Origin: Cellvibrio polysaccharolyticus
GTDB taxonomy: Bacteria > Pseudomonadota > Gammaproteobacteria > Pseudomonadales > Cellvibrionaceae
Length of the DNA: 64,000 nt
NCBI RefSeq assembly: GCF_015182315.1
Contig: NZ_PRDL01000001.1
Coordinates: 2,108,001-2,172,000, forward strand
Direction of reading: 5' to 3'
The notes beneath the pieces are model-generated. The model saw nothing but the letters and a program-made list of their open reading frames with translations, did not search any database and was not told the origin of the DNA. How positions within the stretch are numbered: position 1 is the first letter of the stretch; the number at the start of each line of letters is the position of its first letter. Positions 26,897 through 37,367 of the stretch are shown one piece after another. A program made the position numbers and the translations under genes.

Positions 26897-29800
26897 GTTC
26901 GCTGCCGCACAGGCAGCTAAGAAATTCGTGGCCCTGCTTTGTGGGGCTTGCCAGTAGTTCGCTGCCGCACAGGCAGCTAAGAAAGGGTTAACGTTTCCTG
27001 AAACTTACGACCACAGGTTCGCTGCCGCACAGGCAGCTAAGAAAATGCGAATTTACCTAAACTTGGCTAGGCGCGAGTTCGCTGCCGCACAGGCAGCTAA
27101 GAAATCGGCAACTGGCGATCAGGGTGCTGCCTCGGCGTTCGCTGCCGCACAGGCAGCTAAGAAAAGGTAAAGACAAAAGAACGTATCTCGCTTCTTGTTC
27201 GCTGCCGCACAGGCAGCTAAGAAACAGCTTTTCTGAACCTCAGCATCACTGGTGACGTTCGCTGCCGCACAGGCAGCTAAGAAATTGCTGCCAGTGCGGC
27301 GTCCGTCATTGCGATGGTTCGCTGCCGCACAGGCAGCTAAGAAATACACCGGCAATTAATATCGCTTTATTGAATAGTTCGCTGCCGCACAGGCAGCTAA
27401 GAAACGATGCATTCGAACGCTTAACGATGCAGACCGGTTCGCTGCCGCACAGGCAGCTAAGAAATACGCGGTTGATAGGTTCGGTAAACTTGTGGAGTTC
27501 GCTGCCGCACAGGCAGCTAAGAAAATAACCCGCCACTTTTAGACAATCGTGGCTTCGTTCGCTGCCGCACAGGCAGCTAAGAAAAAGTCGATGCCGGATG
27601 CGTCAAGCACGATCATGTTCGCTGCCGCACAGGCAGCTAAGAAATAACCGGTTCTCCGTATCGCGGAACAACGCCAGTTCGCTGCCGCACAGGCAGCTAA
27701 GAAATTGAAGAAGCATTTTTTAACGGGTGTTTCGTAGTTCGCTGCCGCACAGGCAGCTAAGAAAAGCAGCGGCTCCACGTGGTAATGGGTCGCCAAGTTC
27801 GCTGCCGCACAGGCAGCTAAGAAATGCGACAAGTACGGCAGTTCTTTTTCTTGTGCGTTCGCTGCCGCACAGGCAGCTAAGAAATTTAAAGTCACCGGAT
27901 ATGGCTGCACTAATTTGTTCGCTGCCGCACAGGCAGCTAAGAAAAAGAATTTTTGCGGCCTGGCCCATCTTGATGTGTTCGCTGCCGCACAGGCAGCTAA
28001 GAAATTTCAAAGGTGATCTGATTCTGGTGTCGGAGTGTTCGCTGCCGCACAGGCAGCTAAGAAAAACATTTGCAGCATTACCTTTTATCGCGCGGTGTTC
28101 GCTGCCGCACAGGCAGCTAAGAAAAACTTCTCAATCATCATGCGTGAATTTGAGAGGTTCGCTGCCGCACAGGCAGCTAAGAAAAGTGCGCGATCAGCAA
28201 CCGACAGCTGAACCCAGTTCGCTGCCGCACAGGCAGCTAAGAAAAAACCGTAACCGCAAAAAGACATACAAACCCCGTTCGCTGCCGCACAGGCAGCTAA
28301 GAAACCGATACGGGAAATCACGAATAGATAGGTGATGTTCGCTGCCGCACAGGCAGCTAAGAAAAAGGGTTTCAAGATCCGCGCCACGGGCCCCAAGTTC
28401 GCTGCCGCACAGGCAGCTAAGAAAAACTGCCAGCGGGTACAGTTGGCTCTCACCAAGTTCGCTGCCGCACAGGCAGCTAAGAAAGTGATGTGCGTATGTT
28501 CGTGGGTGACCCGTCATGTTCGCTGCCGCACAGGCAGCTAAGAAAATGCTGGAAGCGTTATCGGTGGTGTCCTTAACGTTCGCTGCCGCACAGGCAGCTA
28601 AGAAAAGTTGCCGAAGCCGCACCCTGATCGCCAGTTGGTTCGCTGCCGCACAGGCAGCTAAGAAATCCATCAAGTGGTGAATTTCTTTTCAATTCCCGTT
28701 CGCTGCCGCACAGGCAGCTAAGAAAAAAGAGGCGTGGCTCAACATGCTGGAATGGAAGTTCGCTGCCGCACAGGCAGCTAAGAAAATGCTCACCGGCATG
28801 GGCGCGCGTGAACAACCGTTCGCTGCCGCACAGGCAGCTAAGAAAGTTGCCGATGCCATCGGGTACTGCTGGTCAAAGTTCGCTGCCGCACAGGCAGCTA
28901 AGAAATGCCGCCAGCAGGCATACACGGGCGCGCTCGCGTTCGCTGCCGCACAGGCAGCTAAGAAAAGGCTGGTACTCAACATCAACAACGTCGGCAGGTT
29001 CGCTGCCGCACAGGCAGCTAAGAAAATAAAGCTGTTATATTCCGTGCCTCTCCAAAGGTTCGCTGCCGCACAGGCAGCTAAGAAATCGTTGGCGCCAACG
29101 CACCGGTGCAAGCCAACGTTCGCTGCCGCACAGGCAGCTAAGAAATCTAGCACCCCGAAACCGCGCTGCTTCCTGTTGTTCGCTGCCGCACAGGCAGCTA
29201 AGAAAAAGAAGCCTACAGCGCACATAACAATCGTAAGGTTCGCTGCCGCACAGGCAGCTAAGAAAGAGCGCGACAAGCAAATTTACGACATGGGCTTGTT
29301 CGCTGCCGCACAGGCAGCTAAGAAAACGTAAACCGCTGGGAATTCCGGTGATTTTAGGTTCGCTGCCGCACAGGCAGCTAAGAAAAATCGCGATCGAGGT
29401 TGAGACGCCATCTGGTCGTTCGCTGCCGCACAGGCAGCTAAGAAATAACGTACAAACCAACATCGTCTTCACGCATTGTTCGCTGCCGCACAGGCAGCTA
29501 AGAAAGAAGCCAAGGCAGAAGCGCAAGCCAAAGCTGAGTTCGCTGCCGCACAGGCAGCTAAGAAATGAGTTGGTTGTATCGAGTTGTGCGGGGGGCGGTT
29601 CGCTGCCGCACAGGCAGCTAAGAAATGGAAGTTTTTGCCTCGGGAGAGATTGATGTAGTTCGCTGCCGCACAGGCAGCTAAGAAAGAATTTTCCAAACGA
29701 GCCAGGCTGTTGGTCGTGTTCGCTGCCGCACAGGCAGCTAAGAAAGCCATGTATGCCACACGCGCCGCTGAAAAACTGTTCGCTGCCGCACAGGCAGCTA

Positions 29801-29923
29801 AGAAATCTGGCAGAGCAGCGCCGCAATGAGCTTTTCGGTTCGCTGCCGCACAGGCAGCTAAGAAAAAAGCAGGAGGAAAAAACAAAGACAAGATAGTTCG
29901 CTGCCGCACAGGTAGTTTGGAAA
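26897..29923 (+). CRISPR. Type I-F CRISPR array, 51 repeats and 50 spacers
   Basis: Fifty identical 28-bp repeats and a degenerate 51st. The repeat starts GTTCGCTGCC, has CTGCC/GGCAG arms around a 5-nt loop, and ends CTAAGAAA, the 8-nt crRNA handle of subtype I-F. Spacers are 32 nt except number 27 (33 nt, 28485-28517) and number 50 (30 nt, 29866-29895). I read all 50 spacers and saw no duplicates. The leader lies at the left, next to cas6f, and the degenerate repeat at the right, so transcription is rightward and new spacers enter at the left. All cas genes look intact, so the system is probably active. Targets cannot be named without a database search. Confidence 0.99.
29896..29923 (+). repeat. 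Degenerate terminal CRISPR repeat
   Basis: The last repeat differs at four positions in its right half (GGTAGTTTGGAAA in place of GGCAGCTAAGAAA). The CTGCC stem can still pair with GGTAG through one G-U pair, but the handle sequence is changed. This marks the old, leader-distal end. Confidence 0.9.
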
Positions 29924-29962
29924 ACGGCTGTGCTCGTTTGGCTCTTTATTTTCTCCCAAGGA

Positions 29963-29988
29963 AAAACACCGGCTCGGGCCGGTGTTTT
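29963..29988. terminator. Bidirectional terminator between the array and csiV
   Basis: AAAACACCGGC (29963-29973) pairs with GCCGGTGTTTT (29978-29988) around a 4-nt loop. It would end pre-crRNA from the left and csiV mRNA from the right. Confidence 0.9.
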
Positions 29989-29993
29989 AGGTT

Positions 29994-30905
29994 TTATTCC
30001 ATGGTAGTTGTTGTCGCCGCAGGCGGTATTTCGTAGGGGGTTATTTGAACTACGATGCCGAGTAGCGGGTGGTCGATGTAGTGCAGTTCGCCCTGGCGGA
30101 TGCGGCGTTCATCGTCCAGTAAAACAATGCGCTGGGGCAAGTAGGGCTCTACGACTTCGACTGGGCCGGTGCTGTTTGGTATTCGGGGTGTGTCGCTGGC
30201 AAGCCAGTTGTTGTCATTGCCGAACATCGGGGTAAGTTCTGTTTCGGTTTGCAGTTCGGTGCGCAGCTGTATGGGCGTTTTCGGCAGCGCTGGCCATTCG
30301 CCAGGTTCCTGGCCGTAGTTGGGTTCAAAACGGCTTAGCCACAAGCGCGTGTTTATTTGCAGTAACTGCGGCAAGCTGAAGCTGATGCTGCCTTCGAGTT
30401 CGGTGTGCTGGCCGTAAGCTGAGCCGCCTTGAATAAAAATGGCCGGTGCATTTCTTGCGCTGGCATTAATCGGTTGGCGCCAGCTTTGATGGAAGAGTAC
30501 CTGATACCCGCCCTGGCGTTGCAGCGCTGTTGCTTGCCGCGAAAGTTTGCGTTCACTGGCGGGCAACAGATAGTAGGGTTCGCGTTCGATATCCGGTTTG
30601 GTAACGGTTGTAGATGCGGCCAGGCTGTTTTCTGTTGCGCCGTTTTCATCGCCGGAGGCTGTAGTGACTGATGCCGGTAATTGCTCCGGGTCTTTCAGTT
30701 CGATCAGGGTGTGCGGGTATCCGGGTTTGATATTGGTTGGCCATTGTTCCTGCTGATCAGGCGCCTGCCGGGAAAATGCCAATACTTCGACCTGAAACCA
30801 GCGTTGTTGAGCCGCTGCGGTTTGGCTGAGCAACGCTGTGGCAATCGCCAGGGTGCAGAGGAGTTGGCTGCGGCGGCTTGTCCGATGTGAATGAGCGTGT
30901 GTCAT
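29994..30905 (-). CDS. csiV: CsiV family periplasmic protein
   Basis: 303 residues. A signal peptide (LLCTLAIATALLSQTAAA, cut before QQRW) is followed by QRWFQVEVLAFSRQAPDQQEQWP, the start of the mature CsiV domain. CsiV was described in Vibrio as a peptidoglycan-binding protein that supports the lipoprotein LpoA and so cell-wall synthesis. A second conserved block lies near the end (LHYIDHPLLGIVVQITPYE). The ATG at 30905 overlaps the mfd stop by 4 nt, so it is translated from the mfd mRNA; the mfd-csiV pair is also seen in Pseudomonas. The 75-170 region is rich in Ala, Thr and Glu and looks like a linker. Confidence 0.82.
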   Translation of the reverse strand: MTHAHSHRTSRRSQLLCTLAIATALLSQTAAAQQRWFQVEVLAFSRQAPDQQEQWPTNIKPGYPHTLIELKDPEQLPASVTTASGDENGATENSLAASTTVTKPDIEREPYYLLPASERKLSRQATALQRQGGYQVLFHQSWRQPINASARNAPAIFIQGGSAYGQHTELEGSISFSLPQLLQINTRLWLSRFEPNYGQEPGEWPALPKTPIQLRTELQTETELTPMFGNDNNWLASDTPRIPNSTGPVEVVEPYLPQRIVLLDDERRIRQGELHYIDHPLLGIVVQITPYEIPPAATTTTME

Positions 30906-33900
30906 GGTCGGCTGGTTTCCCCTGGGGTTAATCGATCCAATAAATCACTGACAATTTTCAGGCGCTGTTCATGGCTTTCCATGGCCAGCGTAAATTTCAA
31001 ATGGCTGGCGCCTTCCAGTTTAAACACATGTGGTTGGGTTTGTACCAGTTTAACAATGGTAAGCGGGTCAACGCGGGTTTCGGTTGAAAATTCCAGGCGG
31101 CCACCGCGCGGGTTGGCTTCAATTTTTACGATGCCGAGCCCGTCTGCTTTGAGCTTCAGTTGGGTAACGCGGAACAGGTTTTTGGTTTGATCCGGCAACA
31201 GGCCAAAGCGGTCAATCATTTCCACCTGCAAGTCACGCAGCGCTTCTTCGCTGGGCGCGCTGGCTAAACGTTTGTACATCACCAGGCGAGTGTGTACATC
31301 GGGTAAATAATCGGATGGAATTAATGCCGGCAGGCGCAAGTTAACATCGGTAATGCCTTCCTGCGATAAGTCAGCGCTGAGTTGTTTGCCCTGGCGAATA
31401 GCTTTAACCGCGCGATCCAGCATGTCCATGTACAGCGAGAAGCCGATGGTTTGAATTTGGCCGCTTTGTTCTTCGCCGAGCAGTTCACCGGCGCCGCGAA
31501 TTTCCATGTCGTAAGTAGCGAGGGTGAAGCCTGCGCCCAGGTCTTCGGCGCTGGTGATGGCTTCGAGGCGTTTTACGGCATCGGCGGTCATGGAGCGTTT
31601 GTCGGGCGTTAATAAATAGGCGTAGGCCTGGTGATGCGAACGACCTACACGACCGCGTAACTGGTGTAATTGCGCCAGGCCAAATTTATCGGCACGGTCG
31701 ATAACAATGGTGTTGGCGCTGGGGATGTCAATGCCGGTTTCAATAATGGTGGTGCACACCATAATATTAAAACGCTTGTGATAAAAATCGGACATTACCC
31801 GTTCCAGATCACGCTCGCGCATTTGTCCGTGGCCAATAACAACCCGCGCTTCGGGAATTTGTTCTTGTAATTCGCGTGCGGTTTTCTCAATGGTTTTGAC
31901 TTCATTGTGCAGGTAATACACCTGGCCGCCGCGGAGAATTTCCCGAAGAATCGCTTCTTTAATAACGGTTTCATCGTACTGTCGTACAAATGTTTTTACC
32001 GATAAACGGCGGGCAGGTGGTGTGGCGATAATAGACAAATCGCGCATGCCTGCCATCGACATGTTCAGGGTGCGCGGAATGGGCGTTGCGGTGAGTGTGA
32101 GAATATCAATTTCTGCCCGCAGCGCTTTCATTTGTTCTTTTTGACGAACGCCAAAGCGGTGTTCTTCGTCAATAATCAACAAGCCCAGATTTTTGTAGCG
32201 AATATCCGGCTGCAATAATTTGTGGGTGCCTACAACGATGTCAACTTTGCCGTCTGCCAAGCGCTCTTGTACGGCTTCAACTTCTTTGGCCGTACGGAAG
32301 CGTGACATCACTTCAATGGTGATCGGCCATTCAGCAAAACGGTCTTTCAATGATTCGTAATGTTGTTGGGCGAGCAGCGTGGTGGGCGCGAGAATGGCTA
32401 CCTGTTTGCCGCCGTGGCTGGCAATAAAGGCGGCGCGCATGGCCACTTCGGTTTTGCCAAAACCTACGTCACCGCATACCAGCCGATCCATTGGTTTTGC
32501 TGAAAGCATGTCGGCCATCACCGCTTCAATGGCGCGCTGCTGATCCGGTGTTTCTTCAAACGGGAATGCACTGGCGAATTGCTGATAAGCCAGTTTTGGG
32601 TCGTCAAAAGCAAAGCCTTTGCGTGCGGCGCGGCGTGCGTAAACTTCCAGCAGTTCTGCGGCGGTATCGCGAATTTGTTCAGCGGCTTTGCGTTTTGCTT
32701 TTTGCCAGTTTTCATTGCCAAGGCGGTGCAGCGGTGCGAGGTCTTCATCGGCACCGCTGAAACGGCTGATCAGGTGCAGGTTGGTAACCGGTACATAGAG
32801 CTTGGCTTCGTCAGCGTATTCCAGCGTTAAAAATTCACTGGTTTGATCATCAATGGTGATGGTTTCCAAACCGCGATAGCGACCCACACCGTGATCAATA
32901 TGCACAACCGGGGCGCCGATTTTTAATTCGGTGAGATTTTTAACAACCAGGTCGGCGTTGTCTTGCGTTTGTTTGCGGCGGCGCTGTTGTTGAATGCGTT
33001 CGCCAAATAATTGCGCTTCTGAAATAACCGCCAGCGCCGGTTGGGATTGCACAAGGCCTTGTTCCAGCGGGGCAATGGCAATGGCGATTTTGTCGTTGCT
33101 GTCGAGGAACGATTGCCAACCGTCAATAGATTTTGGCGAGATGCGAATGCGGCCGAGTAATTCCAATAGCGTTTCCCGCCGGCCGGCAGAGTCGGCACAG
33201 AAAAGTACGCGCCCGGAAAAATTTAATAAAAAAGCTTCCAGCGCATTCAGCGGATTTTCCTGTTGCGCTCGGATTGGCAGTTGCGGCGGTGGTTCGCTGG
33301 CAAAGTTGCTGTTGCCGGCTTTTTCTTCCAGCGAGCCGCTTTGTAAAAAGGTGCGCGGGTAGGGCTTTAGTTGAACGAAGAGTTCATCAATGGTGAGAAA
33401 GATATCTTTGGGCGGCAGGATAGGGCGCTGCGGATCAACACGGCGGTTTTCATAACGGCGGTAGAGTTCTGCCCAGTGGTTTTCCGCGGCTTTTTCAAAA
33501 TCACCAACGCTGTAAATTTGTGTATTGTCGGGAATGTAGTCAAACAAGGTGCTGCAGGATTCAAAAAATAACGGCAGATAATATTCGATACCCGGTGGGG
33601 AAATGCCATCGCTAACGTCCTGGTAAACCGGGCAGGCGCGATGGTTGACATCGAAGCGCTCGTGCCACTGCAATTTGAAGCGGTTGATGCCAGCGCGATC
33701 CAGCGGAAATTCTTTGGCGGGCAATAATTCAATGCGCTCGACTTTGGTAATGGTGAGCTGGTTTTCCGGATCAAAGGTGCGCAGGGTTTCCACTTCGTCA
33801 TCGAACAGGTCGATACGATAAGGCAACGGGCTGCCCATCGGGAAGATATCAATCAGCGAACCACGTACGGCAAATTCACCGTGTTCATACACGGTATCCA

Positions 33901-34375
33901 CGCAGTGGTAACCGGCTTTTTCGAGGTTGGAGCGCATGTCATTAATAGCAATGCGCTGGCCGGTGGCTACCATCAGGCTGTTGCCGGTGAGGTAGCTCTG
34001 CGGCATCAATCGCTGGAGCAGGGTGGTTATTGGCACCACCAGAATGGCGTGCTCGGTAAGCGGCAGCCGATATAACGTACTGAGGCGCTCGGAGATGATA
34101 TCCTGATGCGGCGAAATCGTATCGTAGGGCAGGGTTTCCCAGTCAGCCAGGTGCATGACGTCGGGTTGCGATGGCCCGGCGCAGAAAAAATGCAACTCGC
34201 TTTCCAGTTGCAGCGCGCTGCTGGTGTCGGCGGTGATGATCAGGCTTAACCCCTTGTGCAGCCGCGCGGCGTTGGCAATTGCCAGAGCCGTTGCGCTGCC
34301 ATGTAGTTGACCCCAGTATTGGCGGTTGCCCGGTTTGCTTGAAAGTGGTGGTGCCAGAAGCGGTTGCAAGCTCAT
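30902..34375 (-). CDS. mfd: Transcription-repair coupling factor
   Basis: 1157 residues, full length. UvrB-like domains fill the first third, the RNA-polymerase-interacting domain is near 480-550 (VHIDHGVGRYRGLETI), and the RecG-like translocase carries Walker A (CGDVGFGKTEVAMRAAF), DEEHRFGV, TATPIPRT and GRVGRS. A C-terminal regulatory domain follows. Mfd pushes stalled RNA polymerase off damaged DNA and recruits UvrA. ATG 34375 matches the usual MSLQPLL-type start. It is divergent from nqrA. Confidence 0.97.
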   Translation of the reverse strand: MSLQPLLAPPLSSKPGNRQYWGQLHGSATALAIANAARLHKGLSLIITADTSSALQLESELHFFCAGPSQPDVMHLADWETLPYDTISPHQDIISERLSTLYRLPLTEHAILVVPITTLLQRLMPQSYLTGNSLMVATGQRIAINDMRSNLEKAGYHCVDTVYEHGEFAVRGSLIDIFPMGSPLPYRIDLFDDEVETLRTFDPENQLTITKVERIELLPAKEFPLDRAGINRFKLQWHERFDVNHRACPVYQDVSDGISPPGIEYYLPLFFESCSTLFDYIPDNTQIYSVGDFEKAAENHWAELYRRYENRRVDPQRPILPPKDIFLTIDELFVQLKPYPRTFLQSGSLEEKAGNSNFASEPPPQLPIRAQQENPLNALEAFLLNFSGRVLFCADSAGRRETLLELLGRIRISPKSIDGWQSFLDSNDKIAIAIAPLEQGLVQSQPALAVISEAQLFGERIQQQRRRKQTQDNADLVVKNLTELKIGAPVVHIDHGVGRYRGLETITIDDQTSEFLTLEYADEAKLYVPVTNLHLISRFSGADEDLAPLHRLGNENWQKAKRKAAEQIRDTAAELLEVYARRAARKGFAFDDPKLAYQQFASAFPFEETPDQQRAIEAVMADMLSAKPMDRLVCGDVGFGKTEVAMRAAFIASHGGKQVAILAPTTLLAQQHYESLKDRFAEWPITIEVMSRFRTAKEVEAVQERLADGKVDIVVGTHKLLQPDIRYKNLGLLIIDEEHRFGVRQKEQMKALRAEIDILTLTATPIPRTLNMSMAGMRDLSIIATPPARRLSVKTFVRQYDETVIKEAILREILRGGQVYYLHNEVKTIEKTARELQEQIPEARVVIGHGQMRERDLERVMSDFYHKRFNIMVCTTIIETGIDIPSANTIVIDRADKFGLAQLHQLRGRVGRSHHQAYAYLLTPDKRSMTADAVKRLEAITSAEDLGAGFTLATYDMEIRGAGELLGEEQSGQIQTIGFSLYMDMLDRAVKAIRQGKQLSADLSQEGITDVNLRLPALIPSDYLPDVHTRLVMYKRLASAPSEEALRDLQVEMIDRFGLLPDQTKNLFRVTQLKLKADGLGIVKIEANPRGGRLEFSTETRVDPLTIVKLVQTQPHVFKLEGASHLKFTLAMESHEQRLKIVSDLLDRLTPGETSRP

Positions 34376-34818
34376 AACGATCTGATAACGATTCCCGAAA
34401 AGCCCATATTGTAGCGTTAATCCTGAGAATTGGGCTCTTTTGATGCGGATGCCAGACGTAAGTGGTTGTTTTTATCAATTATCTTCATAAATAAAAGCGA
34501 CGCACTCTGGTCATTGGCGGCTACCCTCTCTATAATTGCGGCGTTTTATTCCCGGGTCATTAGTGCGTCCGCTTCTTTTATCAGATGTAAAGTGAACGTC
34601 TTGTTCCTTGCGGTGCATTCGGGTCCGGTGTGGTGGCGAAAAACAGCAGGATTTTCCCTCCATGCATGGACTGGGCGCGAATTCCATTTTTTATCCTTTA
34701 CGTATGGGTATCAATCTTTTCAGGAAGATTGGCTATGGCGCGCCTGTAATTTCCTGGTCATAACGATGTCTGGTATTACCAGGCTAACTTTATCCAACGA
34801 GTGATTAGGCAGAGACGT
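34376..34818. other. Divergent intergenic region between mfd and nqrA
   Basis: 443 bp. The right part is the long leader of the nqr operon (promoter at 34508-34536). An inverted repeat AGCCCA/TGGGCT lies at 34401-34436. A frame open at 34430-34804 has no homology or ribosome-binding site and is not called. No known riboswitch was recognised. Confidence 0.5.
34508..34536 (+). promoter_or_regulatory. Candidate sigma-70 promoter of the nqr operon
   Basis: TGGTCA (34508-34513), a 17-bp spacer and a perfect TATAAT (34531-34536). The predicted start near 34543 gives a leader of about 275 nt, unusually long. Confidence 0.6.
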
Positions 34819-36162
34819 ATGATAAAGATTCGTCGGGGATTGGATTTACCTATATCCGGTGCTCCCGAGCAAGCCATCCATGATGGTGCCAAGGTCCGCT
34901 CTGTTGCTGTTATCGGTTTCGATTACCACGGTATGAAACCGACCATGGCAGTACAGGCAGGGGACCGGGTCAAGCTCGGGCAATTATTGTTTACGGACAA
35001 AAAAATTGAAGGTGTGCGTTTTACTGCGCCGGCAGCAGGTGTCGTTTCCGCGATCAATCGTGGCGAAGGGCGCGTATTGCAGTCCGTAGTGATTGATCTG
35101 GATGGTGATGAGGCAGAAACCTTCGCCAGCTATAACCCTTCACAGTTGTCAGAACTGTCTTATGAAGACGTTCGTGACAATCTTAATAATGCCGGTCTTT
35201 GGGCTGCCTTGCGCACCCGGCCTTTCAGCAAGTCTCCGGCACTGGACAGTCGTCCACATTCCATCTTTATTACTGCCATGGATACCAATCCGCTGGCGGC
35301 CAATCCTGAACTGATCATTCGTGAACACGCTGACGATTTCGCCAATGGCGTTACCGTATTAAGCCGTTTGACCGAAGGCAAGACCTATCTGTGCAAGGCT
35401 GCAGGCGCTGATATCCCTGCACCGGCCAATAGCAATGTTGTGGTGAGCGAGTTTGGTGGTGTGCACCCGGCAGGCAATGCTGGCACCCATATTCATTTCC
35501 TTGACCCGGTCAGCATTAGCCGTACTGTCTGGACCATTGGTTATCAGGACGTTATTGCCGTCGGTAAACTGTTTACCACCGGTCGCCTGTACAACGGTCG
35601 CGTTATTGCTCTGGCTGGCCCTCAGGTTGAGCGGCCACGTTTGCTGCGCACCTTGTTGGGGGCTGATTTACAGCAATTGACGGCCGGTGAGTTGAAAGCA
35701 GGTGAAAACCGTGTGGTTTCCGGATCGGTATTTGGTGGCCGTACCACCCGTGGCCCGCTGGCCTATCTGGGTCGCTTCCACAATCAGGTATCGGTGTTGC
35801 TGGAAGGTCGCGATCGCCCGCTGCTGCACTATGTGCGCCCCGGTTTCGATTTCTTCTCGGTAATGGGGATTTACATCTCCAAACTCTTCCCTGGCAAAAA
35901 ATACAATTTCACAACCACTACCTTTGGTAGTGAGCGTGCCATGGTACCGGTTGGTTCTTACGAAAAAGTAATGCCGCTGGACATTTTGCCTACCCACTTA
36001 TTGCGCTCCCTGATCGTTAGCGATACCGAGACTGCCCAGAAACTGGGTTGCCTTGAGCTTGACGAAGAAGATCTGGCGCTTTGTACCTTTGTTTGCCCTG
36101 GTAAGTACGAATACGGTCCTATCCTGCGCGACAACCTTACTCTTATTGAGAAGGAGGGCTAA
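34819..36162 (+). CDS. nqrA: Na+-translocating NADH:quinone oxidoreductase subunit A
   Basis: 447 residues, soluble, on the cytoplasmic face of the Na+-NQR complex, which couples NADH oxidation by quinone to sodium export. MIKIRRGLDLPISGAPEQAI is the family start. ATG 34819 is chosen on this homology; an in-frame GTG 18 nt upstream is less likely. nqrB begins 2 nt after its stop. No cofactor motif is expected; the subunit contributes to quinone binding. Confidence 0.96.
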   Translation: MIKIRRGLDLPISGAPEQAIHDGAKVRSVAVIGFDYHGMKPTMAVQAGDRVKLGQLLFTDKKIEGVRFTAPAAGVVSAINRGEGRVLQSVVIDLDGDEAETFASYNPSQLSELSYEDVRDNLNNAGLWAALRTRPFSKSPALDSRPHSIFITAMDTNPLAANPELIIREHADDFANGVTVLSRLTEGKTYLCKAAGADIPAPANSNVVVSEFGGVHPAGNAGTHIHFLDPVSISRTVWTIGYQDVIAVGKLFTTGRLYNGRVIALAGPQVERPRLLRTLLGADLQQLTAGELKAGENRVVSGSVFGGRTTRGPLAYLGRFHNQVSVLLEGRDRPLLHYVRPGFDFFSVMGIYISKLFPGKKYNFTTTTFGSERAMVPVGSYEKVMPLDILPTHLLRSLIVSDTETAQKLGCLELDEEDLALCTFVCPGKYEYGPILRDNLTLIEKEG

Positions 36163-36164
36163 TC

Positions 36165-37367
36165 ATGAGATTTTTGCGTAATTACCTCGACAAAATCGAA
36201 CCGAATTTTCATAAAGGCGGCAAACACGAGAAGTGGTATGCCTTGTATGAAGCGGTTGATACGGTGTTTTATCGCCCGGCTGACGTGACCAAAACCACGT
36301 CGCATGTGCGTGATGGCCTCGACCTGAAGCGTATTATGATCACTGTGTGGTTATGTACCTTCCCGGCGATGTTCTACGGTATGTACAACCTGGGCTTCCA
36401 GGCCAACAGCCTGATGGCTGACATGGGGATTGCCGCTGTTGAAGGCTGGCGTGGTGGTTTGATCGAGCTGTTCGCCGGTTACAGTGCTGCCAGCGTGTGG
36501 GATTGCTTCTGGCACGGCGCGGTTTACTTCCTCCCTTTATATGCCGTGGTTTTTATTGTCGGTGGTTTCTGGGAAGTGTTGTTCGCCATGGTGCGTGGCC
36601 ACGAAGTTAACGAAGGTTTCTTTGTTACCTCGGTACTGTTTGCCCTGATTTGCCCGCCGGATCTGCCGTTGTGGCAAGCCGCTCTGGGTATCAGCTTCGG
36701 TGTGGTTATCGGTAAGGAAATATTTGGCGGTACCGGCAAAAACTTCCTTAACCCGGCGTTGACCGGTCGTGCATTCCTGTTCTTTGCTTATCCTGGCGAT
36801 ATTTCCGGTGATGGCGTATGGACCAGCGTTGATGGCTACTCAGGTGCTACAGCATTGTCTGTTGCTGCTCAGGAAGGCCTGCAAAGCCTGCAATCACAAC
36901 TGACCTGGTTGGACGCCTTTTTTGGCAATATGCACGGTTCTGTGGGTGAAGTGTCTACCCTGGCGATTTTGCTGGGCGGCGCGGTACTGCTGGTTATGGG
37001 CATTGCCTCAACCCGCATTGTTATCGGCGTAATGGCCGGTATGATGTTAACCTCCTTTATCTTCAATGCTATCGGTTCAGACACCAACCTGATGTTTGCT
37101 TTGCCATGGTACTGGCACCTCGTTGTGGGTGGTTTTGCCTTCGGTATGATGTTCATGGCCACTGACCCTGTGTCTGCCGCCATGACCAGCAGCGGCAAGC
37201 TGTGGTTCGGTTTCCTGATCGGCTTTATGGTTGTGATCATTCGTGTGGTCAACCCGGCATTCCCGGAAGGTATGATGCTGGCTATCCTGTTCGCAAACCT
37301 GTTTGCGCCCTTGATTGACCACGTTGTAGTACAAGCAAACATCAAGCGGAGGTTGGCACGTGGCTAG
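36165..37367 (+). CDS. nqrB: Na+-NQR subunit B (membrane, covalent FMN, riboflavin)
   Basis: 400 residues with about ten membrane helices. The covalent FMN site is the Thr of SGAT in DGYSGATALS (Thr229). NPALTGRAFLFFAYPG is another conserved loop. The subunit passes electrons to quinone and takes part in sodium transfer. It overlaps nqrC by 8 nt, so the two are coupled. Confidence 0.97.
   Translation: MRFLRNYLDKIEPNFHKGGKHEKWYALYEAVDTVFYRPADVTKTTSHVRDGLDLKRIMITVWLCTFPAMFYGMYNLGFQANSLMADMGIAAVEGWRGGLIELFAGYSAASVWDCFWHGAVYFLPLYAVVFIVGGFWEVLFAMVRGHEVNEGFFVTSVLFALICPPDLPLWQAALGISFGVVIGKEIFGGTGKNFLNPALTGRAFLFFAYPGDISGDGVWTSVDGYSGATALSVAAQEGLQSLQSQLTWLDAFFGNMHGSVGEVSTLAILLGGAVLLVMGIASTRIVIGVMAGMMLTSFIFNAIGSDTNLMFALPWYWHLVVGGFAFGMMFMATDPVSAAMTSSGKLWFGFLIGFMVVIIRVVNPAFPEGMMLAILFANLFAPLIDHVVVQANIKRRLARG

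Noticed and set aside
27119..29909. Long open frames of 76 to 263 codons across the CRISPR array on both strands, with repeated peptides such as FLAACAAAN or SLPHRQLRK
   Set aside because: The 60-bp repeat-spacer period is a multiple of three and the repeat has no stop in these frames, so open frames arise by themselves. They are not genes.
34430..34804. A 124-codon frame in the nqr leader
   Set aside because: No ribosome-binding site and no recognisable family, and it overlaps the predicted promoter.
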